Below are positions 43,681-52,298 of a DNA stretch of 64,000 nucleotides, piece by piece. Origin of the DNA: Pontibacillus yanchengensis Y32 (lineage in GTDB: Bacteria > Bacillota > Bacilli > Bacillales > BH030062); contig NZ_AVBF01000014.1 in the NCBI RefSeq assembly GCF_000770635.1, positions 1 through 64,000 on the forward strand. Reading direction: 5' to 3'. Made by a program: the position numbers and the translations under genes. Position 1 is the first letter of the stretch, and each line of letters starts with the position of its first letter. The notes beneath the pieces were generated by a model that ran no database searches, had not been told where the DNA came from, and saw nothing but the letters and a program-made list of their open reading frames with translations.

Positions 43681-43706
43681 CCGAAGAGTCCCCTCTTCGG
43701 CTTTTA
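43680..43706 (+). terminator. Terminator of the TM2-like gene
   Basis: GCCGAAGAG/CTCTTCGGC with loop TCCC is followed by TTTTATTAT and begins on the last base of the stop codon. Confidence 0.88.
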
Positions 43707-43752
43707 TTATCATCTATATCCACGTACCGCTCCAGCGCTTTTGTTTTTGTTC

Positions 43753-44955
43753 TTAAGCTGTTTTACTACTTTCCTCCTCCTCTACTTCTACACTATTTAC
43801 GTCGTTCCCCATCAACTTATCAACCATAATGGATAACGCACCATCACCTGTAACATTTGTAGCTGTACCGAAGCTATCTTGCGCGAGATATAAGGCGATC
43901 ATTAATGAAGTCATTGTTTCACTAAAACCTAACATAGATTGAAGGAGCCCAAGAACAGCCATGACTGCTCCTCCAGGAACACCAGGTGCCGCAATCATCG
44001 TTAAGCCTAGCGCTAAAATAAATGGGAAAATACTTGTAAAAGTAGGTTGCATACCATTTAGCATCATGACAGCCATCGAGCAACTGACAAGTGTTATCGT
44101 ACTACCAGACAAGTGAATGTTGGCACACAGTGGTACTACGAAATCAGCTATTTTCTCTCTCACTTGATTGCTTTTCGTTTGTTTAAGCGTCACTGGAATC
44201 GTTGTGGCAGAAGATTGCGTACCAAGTGCTGTAAAATAAGCTGGAACCATATTTCGTAATGATTGGAACACATTTTTGCCTGATAGTGCTGATGCCGTAC
44301 TATACTGAGCCAGAAGCATCACAATGTGAAGTACGATAATAACAGCAAACACTTTTATAAATGTGGACATAATCATCGCCACTTGTCCACCATAAGTCAT
44401 ATTCGCAAAAATCCCTAATATGTGGACAGGTAGCAAAGGAATAATCACGTAATGAATGACCTTTTCAATAATGCTACGAAAATCCACCATTCCCTTTTGC
44501 AACGAGGTTCCGTTAATGGCAGCTAATCCTAAACCAAGGACAAAAGCTAAAATTAGAGCTGTCATCACACTCATTACAGGCTCTAAATTCACTTCAAATA
44601 ACGGAGATTGAAGAAATTCTTCTGGGTTTTCAAAGTTCCCAGATGTGCTCCCTGTTGATAAAAGACTAGGAAATAACATACGACCACTAAAAAAGGCTAA
44701 CAATCCAGCGACAACAGTTGAGGTGTAAGCTACAGTCGTCGTTAGTGCCACTAGTTTTCCAGCGCCCTTCCCTAATTCTCCAATACCTGGAGCAATAAAT
44801 CCTAATATAATAAGTGGGATAATGAAGTTCAAAAAGCCACCAAATAAACCATTAAATGTGGCCAATAATTGTATCCACCACTGAGGGAGTATCAATCCGA
44901 AGCAAATTCCTATTATAATCGCAATAATTAATCGTGGTAAAAGTCCTATTTTCAT
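43753..44955 (-). CDS. Dicarboxylate/amino acid:cation symporter (DAACS family)
   Basis: This 400-residue transporter has eight helices and two re-entrant loops; the signatures are TQSSATTIPVTL (serine-rich hairpin 1) and, later, QDSFGTATNVTGDGALSIMVDKL. It should import glutamate, aspartate, serine or C4-dicarboxylates with sodium or protons. GAGGAGGACAAAA precedes the ATG at 44955; the longer ORF (to 45048) has no site. The C-terminus is acidic (VEVEEEESS). Confidence 0.88.
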   Translation of the reverse strand: MKIGLLPRLIIAIIIGICFGLILPQWWIQLLATFNGLFGGFLNFIIPLIILGFIAPGIGELGKGAGKLVALTTTVAYTSTVVAGLLAFFSGRMLFPSLLSTGSTSGNFENPEEFLQSPLFEVNLEPVMSVMTALILAFVLGLGLAAINGTSLQKGMVDFRSIIEKVIHYVIIPLLPVHILGIFANMTYGGQVAMIMSTFIKVFAVIIVLHIVMLLAQYSTASALSGKNVFQSLRNMVPAYFTALGTQSSATTIPVTLKQTKSNQVREKIADFVVPLCANIHLSGSTITLVSCSMAVMMLNGMQPTFTSIFPFILALGLTMIAAPGVPGGAVMAVLGLLQSMLGFSETMTSLMIALYLAQDSFGTATNVTGDGALSIMVDKLMGNDVNSVEVEEEESSKTA

Positions 44956-45128
44956 TTTTGTCCTCCTCAAATGAACACGTGTTTCTTTATGATGGAACCA
45001 AGTATAGCTTTTATCCTTTAGTTTGTTAAGGTGTTTGAGGATATTCATAATATTCTATTAATTTATAAACACTATATTCGGTTGTTAAGCCAAGGAGGTA
45101 AGGTTGAATTTGTAGTTCTAAAGAAATT

Positions 45129-45419
45129 GGCTGTGTTAAAGTTCGTTGTTGATATAATAATGAAATAGTTTTAGGTTCTTCCATTAAGCACCATAACCTT
45201 TCATAACTACTGAGTCTGGAGCCGTTACATTTGTGAGGAAGGGGCTGCAGTGAAATGGTTCGCTTTCCGCGGAAATACGATCGAGTGAAGACCACACAGA
45301 GAGGCCGTAACTTCGGGAGAAGGGGTGCTTCTTCATAAGAAGAAGCCGCAATGAAAAGGCCCAAACGACTGTTTAGCAAAAACACAGGTCTCTATAATTA
45401 ACACCAAACTTTAACAGAC
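45129..45419. mobile_element. MITE-like element with about 23-bp inverted ends
   Basis: The left end GGCTGTGTTAAAGTTCGTTG (45129 on) and the inverted right end (45419 back to 45397, reading GTCTGTTAAAGTTTGGTGTT) are imperfect inverted repeats. The interior contains CGCTTTCCGCGGAAA and other GC-rich blocks and no gene. The MITE lies 7 bases from the ddl terminator. A target-site duplication is not evident. Confidence 0.6.
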
Positions 45420-45426
45420 AAAAATA

Positions 45427-45459
45427 TAAAAAACCCTAGCACATATTATGTGCTAGGGT
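45427..45459 (-). terminator. Terminator of ddl
   Basis: CCCTAGCACAT/ATGTGCTAGGG with a 3-base loop is followed on the minus strand by TTTTTTATATTTT. Confidence 0.9.
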
Positions 45460-45473
45460 AGTAAGCTACCGTA

Positions 45474-46574
45474 TTATTCTTCTCTGGTATTCTTCAAAGA
45501 AGCATCACGCTCATGTCTTTGGATAGCAAGCTCAATTAATTCATCGATAAGAGCTGGATAGGAAATCCCACTTGCTTCCCAGAGCTTTGGATACATACTG
45601 ATCTTCGTAAATCCTGGTAATGTATTGATTTCATTCACGATAATTTCTCCATTATCTTTTAGGAAAACGTCTACTCGTGATAACCCTTCACATTCAAGCA
45701 CTTGAAATGCCTCAATAGCTATTTGTCTAACACGATCCTCGGTTTCTTGATCTAATGAAGCAGGGATTTCCAAAGATGCCCCGCTTTCATCAATATACTT
45801 CGTTTCATAAGAATAGAAATCGGTTGAAGATAAAATTTCTCCCGGTACGGATGCTTTGGGATTTTCGTTACCTAAAACAGAACATTCGATTTCCCTTCCT
45901 ACTACTCCTTCTTCGATGATAACTTTATAATCATATAAAAATGCCTCTTCTATTGCTTTTGTAAACTCCGCTTCATTTCTTACTTTACTTACTCCTACTG
46001 AAGAACCTTGATTGGCTGGTTTCACGAAAAACGGAAGACCCAAATTCTCTTTCATATCCTCAAATTGAATTTGGTCTTTTTGATGCTTTTTGTAAGAGAA
46101 CCAATTAGCTACGCCAATGCCAGCATCACGTAACAACCGCTTCGTAATATCTTTATCCATACACATGGCAGAACCTAACACATTGGCTCCAACATAGGGG
46201 ATATTGGCCAAGCGAAACATCCCTTGAATGCTACCATCTTCGCCTAATGTTCCGTGAAGAATCGGAAAGACAGCATCTAGTTGACCTAAGCTCGTGGTTG
46301 TCGAGAGGTTCAACATCTGATTATTAGAGCTTCCCGGAACAACTGCTACGCCTTCATTTGTTTTATTCAACGATATTAATTTCGGGTCTTCAGCATGCAG
46401 TAAATAATGAGATTGATCATTCACATGCCACCCGCCTTCTTTATCGATACCAATTAATACTACCTCATACTTCTCCTTATCAATAGCATCTACAATATTC
46501 TTAGCAGACTGTAATGACACTTCATGTTCAGAGGATTTTCCTCCAAATAATATACCTACCTTCTTTTTGGACAT
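45474..46574 (-). CDS. ddl: D-alanine--D-alanine ligase
   Basis: This is a 366-residue ATP-grasp ligase that makes D-Ala-D-Ala for peptidoglycan. Features are GGKSSEHEVSLQSA near the N-terminus, HGTLGEDGSIQG, the nucleotide region FFVKPANQGSSVGVSK, SYETKYID, whose Tyr corresponds to the residue that favours D-Ala over D-lactate, and the metal-binding VNEINTLPGFT. The ATG at 46574 is placed after AAAGGGTG; an upstream ATG at 46604 lacks a site. It lies 88 bases downstream of liaR with no terminator visible between them. Confidence 0.93.
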   Translation of the reverse strand: MSKKKVGILFGGKSSEHEVSLQSAKNIVDAIDKEKYEVVLIGIDKEGGWHVNDQSHYLLHAEDPKLISLNKTNEGVAVVPGSSNNQMLNLSTTTSLGQLDAVFPILHGTLGEDGSIQGMFRLANIPYVGANVLGSAMCMDKDITKRLLRDAGIGVANWFSYKKHQKDQIQFEDMKENLGLPFFVKPANQGSSVGVSKVRNEAEFTKAIEEAFLYDYKVIIEEGVVGREIECSVLGNENPKASVPGEILSSTDFYSYETKYIDESGASLEIPASLDQETEDRVRQIAIEAFQVLECEGLSRVDVFLKDNGEIIVNEINTLPGFTKISMYPKLWEASGISYPALIDELIELAIQRHERDASLKNTREE

Positions 46575-46662
46575 TTCCTTCACCCTTTGCATAGTCTTTT
46601 TCATTAGTAAATGTTAGGTATTTCCCTTTTATGTATGTTTCTTAAAAGGGGGTATTGATGTT

Positions 46663-47301
46663 CTATTTTACTAAGTCATGTTTAAAGGCATAAATAACGG
46701 CTTGCGTTCTATCCTGTACTTCTAACTTACCTAAGATGTTACTTACATGAACTTTCACCGTCTTCAATGCAATATATAGCTCCTCAGCTATCTCTTGATT
46801 CGTTTTCCCTTCTGCCATCAACATTAAAATCTCTTTTTCTCTTTCTGTTAAATGTTCATGAGGATAATCCACAGGCTTTTGACGCATTTTGTTCATAATC
46901 TTCCCTGTTACTTCTGGTTCAAGAATGGATTGCCCCTCATATGTGGAGCGAATGGCATCTGCTATCTCATTTGCTTTTGATGTTTTTAACATATAGCTGG
47001 TGGCCCCCGCTTCTAAAGCTGGGTACACCTTCTCATCATCTAAGAAACTTGTCACAATGATTATTTTTGCGGTAGGCCATTGGTCTATTATTTTTTTCGT
47101 TGCTTCTATACCATCCATCTCTTTCATGACAAGATCCATTAAAATTATATCAGGTCGATGCTCAAGAGCTAAGTCTACAGCCTGCTGACCATCATCTGCT
47201 TCAGCAATAACGTCAATATCTTTTTGGGAAGATAAATAAGCAGAAACTCCAATACGAACCATTTCGTGATCGTCTGCAAATAGAACGTTAATCACTTTCA
47301 T
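46663..47301 (-). CDS. liaR: Response regulator LiaR (NarL family)
   Basis: This is a 212-residue regulator with a receiver domain (Asp56 in ILMDLVMKEMDG, TSFLDDEKV, LKTSKANEI) and a LuxR/NarL-type HTH (LTEREKEILMLMAEGKTNQEI). The preceding genes identify it as the LiaR/VraR regulator of cell-wall antibiotic stress. The ATG at 47301 overlaps the kinase gene by 14 bases; the ORF from 47319 is less supported. Confidence 0.93.
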   Translation of the reverse strand: MKVINVLFADDHEMVRIGVSAYLSSQKDIDVIAEADDGQQAVDLALEHRPDIILMDLVMKEMDGIEATKKIIDQWPTAKIIIVTSFLDDEKVYPALEAGATSYMLKTSKANEIADAIRSTYEGQSILEPEVTGKIMNKMRQKPVDYPHEHLTEREKEILMLMAEGKTNQEIAEELYIALKTVKVHVSNILGKLEVQDRTQAVIYAFKHDLVK

Positions 47302-48334
47302 CCCTCTTTCCTTTAACATAAGGTACTTTCACTTCAAGACGAGTACCTTGCTTTGGTACACTAATGACCTTTAATGTCCCACCAACTTCCATAGCACGCT
47401 CTTGCATGTTATGTAATCCATATGAACTTGTTTTTTCCTCTTCCACTTTAAACCCTTTTCCGTCATCAACTACCCTCATGATAACAAATTCATCTCTTTG
47501 GATGAGCATGACGTGAAGAGATTGTGCTTCTGCATGGCGCAGGGTATTGGAGACTGCTTCTTGTAGTATCCGGAACAATTGATCCTCAATCCCTTTATCA
47601 AGATGAAATGCTTCCACCTTCCAGTCAATCTCCATCGGAACCTTTTGAGTAAGCTCCGTTAACAGTTCCTCCATGCCCTCTTGGAGACTCTTTCCTGTGA
47701 GAGGCACAGGGCGCAAGTGAAGAAGCAGGGCTCTCATCTCAAGCTGGGATTGTTGAATCATATGTTCAACCATACCCATTTGCTTCTTTACGTCATCATT
47801 TTCAGGAGGGTTGGAGTCATTTATGGCAGACATCATCATAGAAGCCGCAAATAAATGTTGACTTACCGAATCATGTAATTCTCTAGCTAAGCGATTACGT
47901 TCTTGAACGACTACTTCTTGAAGGCTTTCCTCCCGCTCGTTTGCCCTTTCCGTTGCTAGCCGTTGGGATAATTCTGTTTGCTTGGTAAGTTTAGCTTCAA
48001 GTTTTTGAAGCTGTTGATTCAATTGAATAAATTCGACAACCTGTTCCGCTTGGTCTAATGAGAGTGGATGACCTTTCATTAGTTCATCTAAACGCTGGTA
48101 TATTGCATGGATTCTCCTTCTCCACATCCAGCCATAATACCATCCTCCGAGTACACCTGTACAAATAACAAAGGTACTAATAAACATGATATAAGGTATA
48201 TCAAATGTTTCTTGATTCCATAAATCAGACCACTCATTGAGTGGAAATGCTATAAAAGTAATAAATAATATCAGAACAGTTATCGTGAATGAAAACAACA
48301 CTCCAGCTATGGTTTGACGAGATAATAAATTCAT
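47288..48334 (-). CDS. liaS: Sensor histidine kinase LiaS
   Basis: This is a 348-residue NarX/LiaS-type kinase with two helices (about 11-30 and 48-69) and a very short outer loop (intramembrane sensing), a coiled linker, HisKA_3 with His154 in RELHDSVSQHLF, and a HATPase domain (DDGKGF, YGLHNMQERA). It forms the three-component system with LiaF and LiaR. It overlaps liaF by 4 bases. Confidence 0.93.
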   Translation of the reverse strand: MNLLSRQTIAGVLFSFTITVLILFITFIAFPLNEWSDLWNQETFDIPYIMFISTFVICTGVLGGWYYGWMWRRRIHAIYQRLDELMKGHPLSLDQAEQVVEFIQLNQQLQKLEAKLTKQTELSQRLATERANEREESLQEVVVQERNRLARELHDSVSQHLFAASMMMSAINDSNPPENDDVKKQMGMVEHMIQQSQLEMRALLLHLRPVPLTGKSLQEGMEELLTELTQKVPMEIDWKVEAFHLDKGIEDQLFRILQEAVSNTLRHAEAQSLHVMLIQRDEFVIMRVVDDGKGFKVEEEKTSSYGLHNMQERAMEVGGTLKVISVPKQGTRLEVKVPYVKGKRDESD

Positions 48335-49059
48335 ATTCGTTTCACCTCGATATCTCCAGAGAATAAAGAGGTAACGATCTTAACCCTGGGCTTCTCTGTT
48401 ACATATCCAGGTGTATGGTATGAAAGTTGATGATTCATCAATTTAAGATGATGGGTTCCAAATATATTAGCTCTGCCTAATACAGAACTATGGTGGATAC
48501 TTACTTCAACCTCATAGGGAACGTAGATTTCAATATTCCCAATAAAATGACGTATAGAAATGAGAGCTTCATCCGGTAGAACGGTATTACTCAAATCAAG
48601 TACACGGTCCCCAAATCCACCATGAATATTGACATCATGCCATTCATATCCAATTTCACTTGTGATTTGATCGCCCATTAGTCGTTGTTTAAGTAATGGT
48701 GCTGTTCGCAATAAGGGCTCATTATCCTGAACCGTTGAACTTGCAAATATATCCTCCCATTTGTCAGGATTTTGTTTTGTCTTATAGTAATAACGAACAA
48801 ATAAGACAATACCTGCTATCAATAAGAAACGTACAGCAATCATATTTATTACTGTAAAGAAAAGTGTGATGACTCCTACCCAGAACAGAACTTTACCAAG
48901 GGTTCTGTAGTATTTTCTTTTCCCTACATACAATAAAAGAGAGGAGAACAGTAACGAAAAGATTAAACCACCATTAAAGAAAATTATTTCTACGCCTAAC
49001 AGTATAAATCCAATGATGATAATCCAATTTAATGTACTGGTTGATAACCGTGATAGCAT
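48331..49059 (-). CDS. liaF: Cell wall-active antibiotic response protein LiaF
   Basis: This 242-residue protein has four N-terminal helices (about 8-95) and a C-terminal LiaF/DUF2154 beta domain (DQITSEIGYEWHDVNIHGGFGDRVLDL, IRHFIGNIEIYVP). In Bacillus LiaF keeps LiaS inactive until the envelope is stressed. AAGGAGGACATCAA precedes the ATG. Confidence 0.92.
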   Translation of the reverse strand: MLSRLSTSTLNWIIIIGFILLGVEIIFFNGGLIFSLLFSSLLLYVGKRKYYRTLGKVLFWVGVITLFFTVINMIAVRFLLIAGIVLFVRYYYKTKQNPDKWEDIFASSTVQDNEPLLRTAPLLKQRLMGDQITSEIGYEWHDVNIHGGFGDRVLDLSNTVLPDEALISIRHFIGNIEIYVPYEVEVSIHHSSVLGRANIFGTHHLKLMNHQLSYHTPGYVTEKPRVKIVTSLFSGDIEVKRI

Positions 49060-49118
49060 TTGATGTCCTCCTTTCTTTCGTAGTTGATCTTATTATAATA
49101 ACCTGTACCTTTCGATAT

Positions 49119-49150
49119 AAAAAGACGCAGAGCACTGCGCCTTTTTTTCT
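49119..49150 (-). terminator. Internal terminator between liaH and liaF
   Basis: GACGCAG/CTGCGCC-type stem (loop AGCA) with a U tract on the minus strand. In Bacillus subtilis a leaky terminator at the same place gives high liaIH and low liaFSR transcripts. Confidence 0.7.
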
Positions 49151-49179
49151 TCACTAATTTCTTTTAGGATATCATATTT

Positions 49180-49824
49180 TTAGGATTGTACTGAAACGTT
49201 TTCTTTATTTTCCATATCTTTTTCTAATTGAGCAATTTTACTGTCAAATGTACTTTTGTAATAGGAACTGTTCACTTTGTATTCTAAATCTTGAATGTAT
49301 TGGTCTAGCTCACCAAAACGCGAATATGGCTTATCAGAAGACTCATTGATCACACTATCCATACGATGATGAGCTCTTGCGATATTTTCGCGCCCCATCA
49401 CTTCCATTCGCTTAAGTTTCATGTCTTTTAATCGATGCTTCATTTCTTCATACTTTTGTTCTAACGTTTCTAGTTGGCTGGCTGCTTCTTGTCTTGATTG
49501 CTCCATTCGCTCAGCACGAGCTGTGTATTCTTCATATTCTCTCATTGCAAACTCAACCATTTGCTCTTCTCCAGCTTTTCGTGCAACTTCTAGTTGTTGC
49601 TTTCGCTTATCAGCCATATCTCTCGCCTGTTGAGCTTCTTTCGAGAACTCTTCTCTCAGACGATATTGTCTTTCTACAAGCTTACGTACTTTTTCTGTTT
49701 CTTGTTCACTTTGTCGAAGGTAGTGGTTCAACGCTGCGACAGGATTTTTTTCTTCTTTTTCATCTAACATATCGTGTAAATCAGCTGAAATGGATTCTTT
49801 AATACGAGTAAATAAATTTGCCAA
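49180..49824 (-). CDS. liaH: PspA/IM30 family protein LiaH
   Basis: This is a 214-residue protein, almost entirely coiled coil from about 25 to 150 (long heptads such as ARDMADKRKQQLEVARKAGEEQM), beginning NLFTRIKESISADLHDMLD. LiaH forms rings and is recruited to the membrane by LiaI under antibiotic stress. TTG start with GGGAGAG before it. Confidence 0.92.
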   Translation of the reverse strand: MANLFTRIKESISADLHDMLDEKEEKNPVAALNHYLRQSEQETEKVRKLVERQYRLREEFSKEAQQARDMADKRKQQLEVARKAGEEQMVEFAMREYEEYTARAERMEQSRQEAASQLETLEQKYEEMKHRLKDMKLKRMEVMGRENIARAHHRMDSVINESSDKPYSRFGELDQYIQDLEYKVNSSYYKSTFDSKIAQLEKDMENKENVSVQS

Positions 49825-49837
49825 TGTAATCTCTCCC

Positions 49838-50200
49838 TTACGATTTGTTTAATTCTGCCCATTGCTTTTCAAAATTAATAAATGGATCATCATCTTTTTG
49901 GATAGAATCGCCAACAACGTGATCATTTTTCTTTGATTTCCAGCCTTTATAGAGTACATAAAGAACATAAGCTGCAGCTACTCCAATTAAGGCGTATAAA
50001 TTGGACACCGTTATGCTTAAAACAATTAAGCCCAATATGACCCATAAGACTTTTTTTGCTGTAGAATCGGTCTTCATAAATTTCTTGAAAATGATGTACA
50101 ACAACCATACACTAACTCCAAGCAAAATCATTGGACCTAAGTTAGCAAGAACTAGAGATAAAGCAACTAATCCAGCGATAAACCATAGAAATTGTTTCAT
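49838..50200 (-). CDS. liaI: LiaI-like membrane anchor
   Basis: This 120-residue protein has two hydrophobic hairpins (residues about 3-38 and 50-88) and a hydrophilic tail ending in FINFEKQWAELNK, as in LiaI. It docks LiaH at the membrane. AAAGGAGGGCAACC precedes the ATG. First gene of the operon. No liaG lies between liaH and liaF. Confidence 0.85.
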   Translation of the reverse strand: MKQFLWFIAGLVALSLVLANLGPMILLGVSVWLLYIIFKKFMKTDSTAKKVLWVILGLIVLSITVSNLYALIGVAAAYVLYVLYKGWKSKKNDHVVGDSIQKDDDPFINFEKQWAELNKS

Positions 50201-50232
50201 GTGGTTGCCCTCCTTTCATCTTTCTTACTCTT

Positions 50233-50315
50233 ATCATACCTGTCTCAAAAGCTTTGCATAATGAGCTACAGCCATATTTTCAAATAAGCCTTAAGACGTA
50301 TTTATCGTAAGACTT
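50233..50315 (-). promoter_or_regulatory. Candidate liaI promoter and LiaR site
   Basis: On the minus strand a good -10, TATGAT (50238-50233), has a poor -35 (TTATGC, 17 bases upstream), as expected for an activator-dependent promoter. About 30 bases further upstream, 50315-50289 carries repeated AAGTCTTACG and ACGTCTTAAG blocks that could bind LiaR. The operator assignment is inference. Confidence 0.4.
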
Positions 50316-50401
50316 GATGGTATATCTTAAAGCATGAATTCATAAAGGATGTAAATACTATATGTATGATTGAAAAGTAAAACCTCCAAGGAGGGAAAAC
50401 C

Positions 50402-51175
50402 ATGTTAACAGAGAAACAAACCCAGCAACTAAGAACAGAATTGTACAGTCAACAAAGAGAGCTGTTGACCCATTCAGAGCAAAATGACCACTATGGCTTG
50501 GAAAACGAAGCCGTGCAAGAGTCCGTTAGTGAGCTTTCCAATTATGATAACCATCCTGGTGATAATGCCACTTATCTATATGAACGCGAAAAGGATATTG
50601 CATTAAATGAGCATGCAGAAAAAGAGTTAAAAGATATTGTTCAAGCACTATATAGAATGGATCAAGGAAGTTATGGACGTTGTGAAGAATGTAATAAAGA
50701 AATACCATTCGAACGTTTGGAAGCCCTTCCGACGACCGTATATTGTAAAGAACACAGTCCAGACCAAGAAGAACATGAGCAACGTCCTGTTGAGGAAGAA
50801 GTACTTCAACCTGGATTACGTAGACGTTCAGATGAATCCACTTCTACCGCATTCTATGACTCAGAGGATTCATGGCAAGATGTGGCCCGTTACGGAACCT
50901 CTGAAACACCTTCCGATTTCTCAGGTCAGGATATTGAACAATATGATGATACGTATATAAACTCAGATGAAAATGTTAGCTACGTTGAGGATTATGAAAA
51001 CTTCACAGGTGTTGATATGTATGGCAATAATGTAACAGTGTACCCTAACGCCCAACATGATGAATATGAAGAAGACCTAGACGAGTCCGGAATGATGTCG
51101 ATAGTAGGAGAAATACATTATTCTGAAAAAGATAGCTACCTTGAGGATGAAGAAGGTCATAATGAACTGGACTAA
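50402..51175 (+). CDS. YteA/DksA-type zinc-finger protein
   Basis: This 257-residue protein begins with a helical region (about 1-88) and a TraR/DksA-type zinc finger: Cys94, Cys97, Cys115 and His118 (CEECNKEIPFERLEALPTTV then YCKEH), so one of the usual four cysteines is histidine. The C-terminal 130 residues are very acidic and low in complexity, a YteA feature. YteA-type proteins are linked to sporulation or stress; RNA polymerase binding as in DksA is unproven. CAAGGAGGGAAAACC precedes the ATG. Confidence 0.85.
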   Translation: MLTEKQTQQLRTELYSQQRELLTHSEQNDHYGLENEAVQESVSELSNYDNHPGDNATYLYEREKDIALNEHAEKELKDIVQALYRMDQGSYGRCEECNKEIPFERLEALPTTVYCKEHSPDQEEHEQRPVEEEVLQPGLRRRSDESTSTAFYDSEDSWQDVARYGTSETPSDFSGQDIEQYDDTYINSDENVSYVEDYENFTGVDMYGNNVTVYPNAQHDEYEEDLDESGMMSIVGEIHYSEKDSYLEDEEGHNELD

Positions 51176-51180
51176 CATAA

Positions 51181-51214
51181 AACCGGCATGCTTCTCAAAG
51201 CATGCCGGTTTTTT
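51181..51214 (+). terminator. Terminator of the YteA-like gene
   Basis: AACCGGCATGCTT/AAGCATGCCGGTT (13-bp perfect stem, loop CTCA) followed by six T (counting the stem end). Confidence 0.92.
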
Positions 51215-51266
51215 GAAGATTAATCCTTTATTAAAGCCTACAAATAAAAACTATTTCTTCATCGCA

Positions 51267-51491
51267 CTATTCGTGGTTACGAACCTGGTCGTCAACGCTT
51301 TTCCCGTTTCTTTGTGTTGAATAGTTCACATCATCTATGTCTTCTTTCATGTAATAACTAGACAGTAATTCACCCTCTGTAACACCATCTTCTTTATCTT
51401 GTTCATTAAACGCTTTACTGATTTTCATGTTAGCGTTAAAAGCACCAGCTAATTTATTATTACTTTCACGGTTGATTTTAATTTTTTTCAT
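51267..51491 (-). CDS. Small hydrophilic protein
   Basis: This is a 74-residue protein (MKKIKINRESNNKLAGAF; EGELLSSYYMKEDIDD), charged and without hydrophobic segments. The ATG at 51491 follows ATAAGGAGGTATACTC; the longer ORF lacks a site. Composition suggests a spore or stress protein, but no family is recognised. Confidence 0.6.
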   Translation of the reverse strand: MKKIKINRESNNKLAGAFNANMKISKAFNEQDKEDGVTEGELLSSYYMKEDIDDVNYSTQRNGKSVDDQVRNHE

Positions 51492-51613
51492 AAGAGTATA
51501 CCTCCTTATATAAGTGTTCTTAGTATTGATTTTCCCACAAGATTCATTCATTAATCGTATTAAGAATAAGTCCATGTTAAGGGTAAATACTACGATAAAA
51601 AGGAGACTGTGTT

Positions 51614-51832
51614 TTGGAATATCAATTGTATGGCAAAAGCGGAGCTTACCCTTGTGTAGTCACCATTGATCCTGACAATGGACGCTACATGATTAGAAAA
51701 GAAGATACAAGTGGTGAAGTTTTTAATTCTAAAGAGGAATTAGTGAAGTGGATTCATGCCAATTGGCAAGTGGAACAATTTGAAGATCCTGAAGCATTCA
51801 TCACTATGATGAAGGAAATTGAAAAGGAATAA
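51614..51832 (+). CDS. Small protein of unknown function
   Basis: This is a 72-residue soluble protein starting with TTG after AAAAGGAGACTG. It has alternating strand-like segments (YPCVVTIDPDNGRYMIRKED) and an acidic helical C-terminus with aromatic residues. No family is recognised. Confidence 0.6.
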   Translation: MEYQLYGKSGAYPCVVTIDPDNGRYMIRKEDTSGEVFNSKEELVKWIHANWQVEQFEDPEAFITMMKEIEKE

Positions 51833-51887
51833 TACATGCATGATACCTTATGATTTGTAAAAAATAGAAGGGAAAGGAGGGTCTACT

Positions 51888-52058
51888 ATGACCAAACGCA
51901 AAGTTACACATGATGCTGCACAAAAGAATAACATGACGCCTACAGAAAGCCTTGGTAATGTAGAGTTAAACGATGAAACAATTAGTCGTGAGAAGATGGA
52001 AAGAGCCTCTAACCGTAATTCCAAAAAAGGATTTCAAGGAGATAAAGAACATCGCTAG
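51888..52058 (+). CDS. Very small hydrophilic protein (56 residues)
   Basis: A strong site (GAAAGGAGGGTCTACT) precedes ATG at 51888, and the frame runs 56 codons to TAG at 52056-52058. The product begins MTKRKVTHDAAQKNN, is rich in Asn, Lys, Arg and Glu and has no hydrophobic core, like many small spore or stress proteins. It lies 55 bases after the preceding small gene. The dispersed repeat starts 5 bases after its stop. Confidence 0.6.
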   Translation: MTKRKVTHDAAQKNNMTPTESLGNVELNDETISREKMERASNRNSKKGFQGDKEHR

Positions 52059-52063
52059 AAACG

Positions 52064-52291
52064 AAAGCGCAAGGGCTAAGAACAAAAGCTCGGGGCGCCC
52101 GGTTAGCGACGTACAAACTGCTGCCCACACGACGTGGGTTGGTTCGATGTTGCTACGTGACGTAGCGATTTTAATCGAACTTCCCTGAAGCCGTAGGAGA
52201 TAAAGGAAACACGAAGAACGTAGTGATTCGATGTTAACTTATCGTACGGAGGCGAGGGAAGCATACTAGTCGCTGGGCGCTGGAGCTGGAC
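52064..52291 (+). repeat. Dispersed repeat, copy 6 (full length)
   Basis: This is a full-length copy with GCTACG-TGA-CGTAGC (52152-52166). The 5' end carries an extra stretch of about 25 bases (AAGGGCTAAGAACAAAAGCT) compared with copies 2 and 4. It ends in GGGCGCTGGAGCTGGAC and is followed within 7 bases by the next element. Confidence 0.88.
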
Positions 52292-52298
52292 GATGCAT

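Noticed and set aside
45026-45385. 119-residue minus-strand ORF
   Set aside because: It spans the MITE-like element and has neither a ribosome binding site nor a family pattern.
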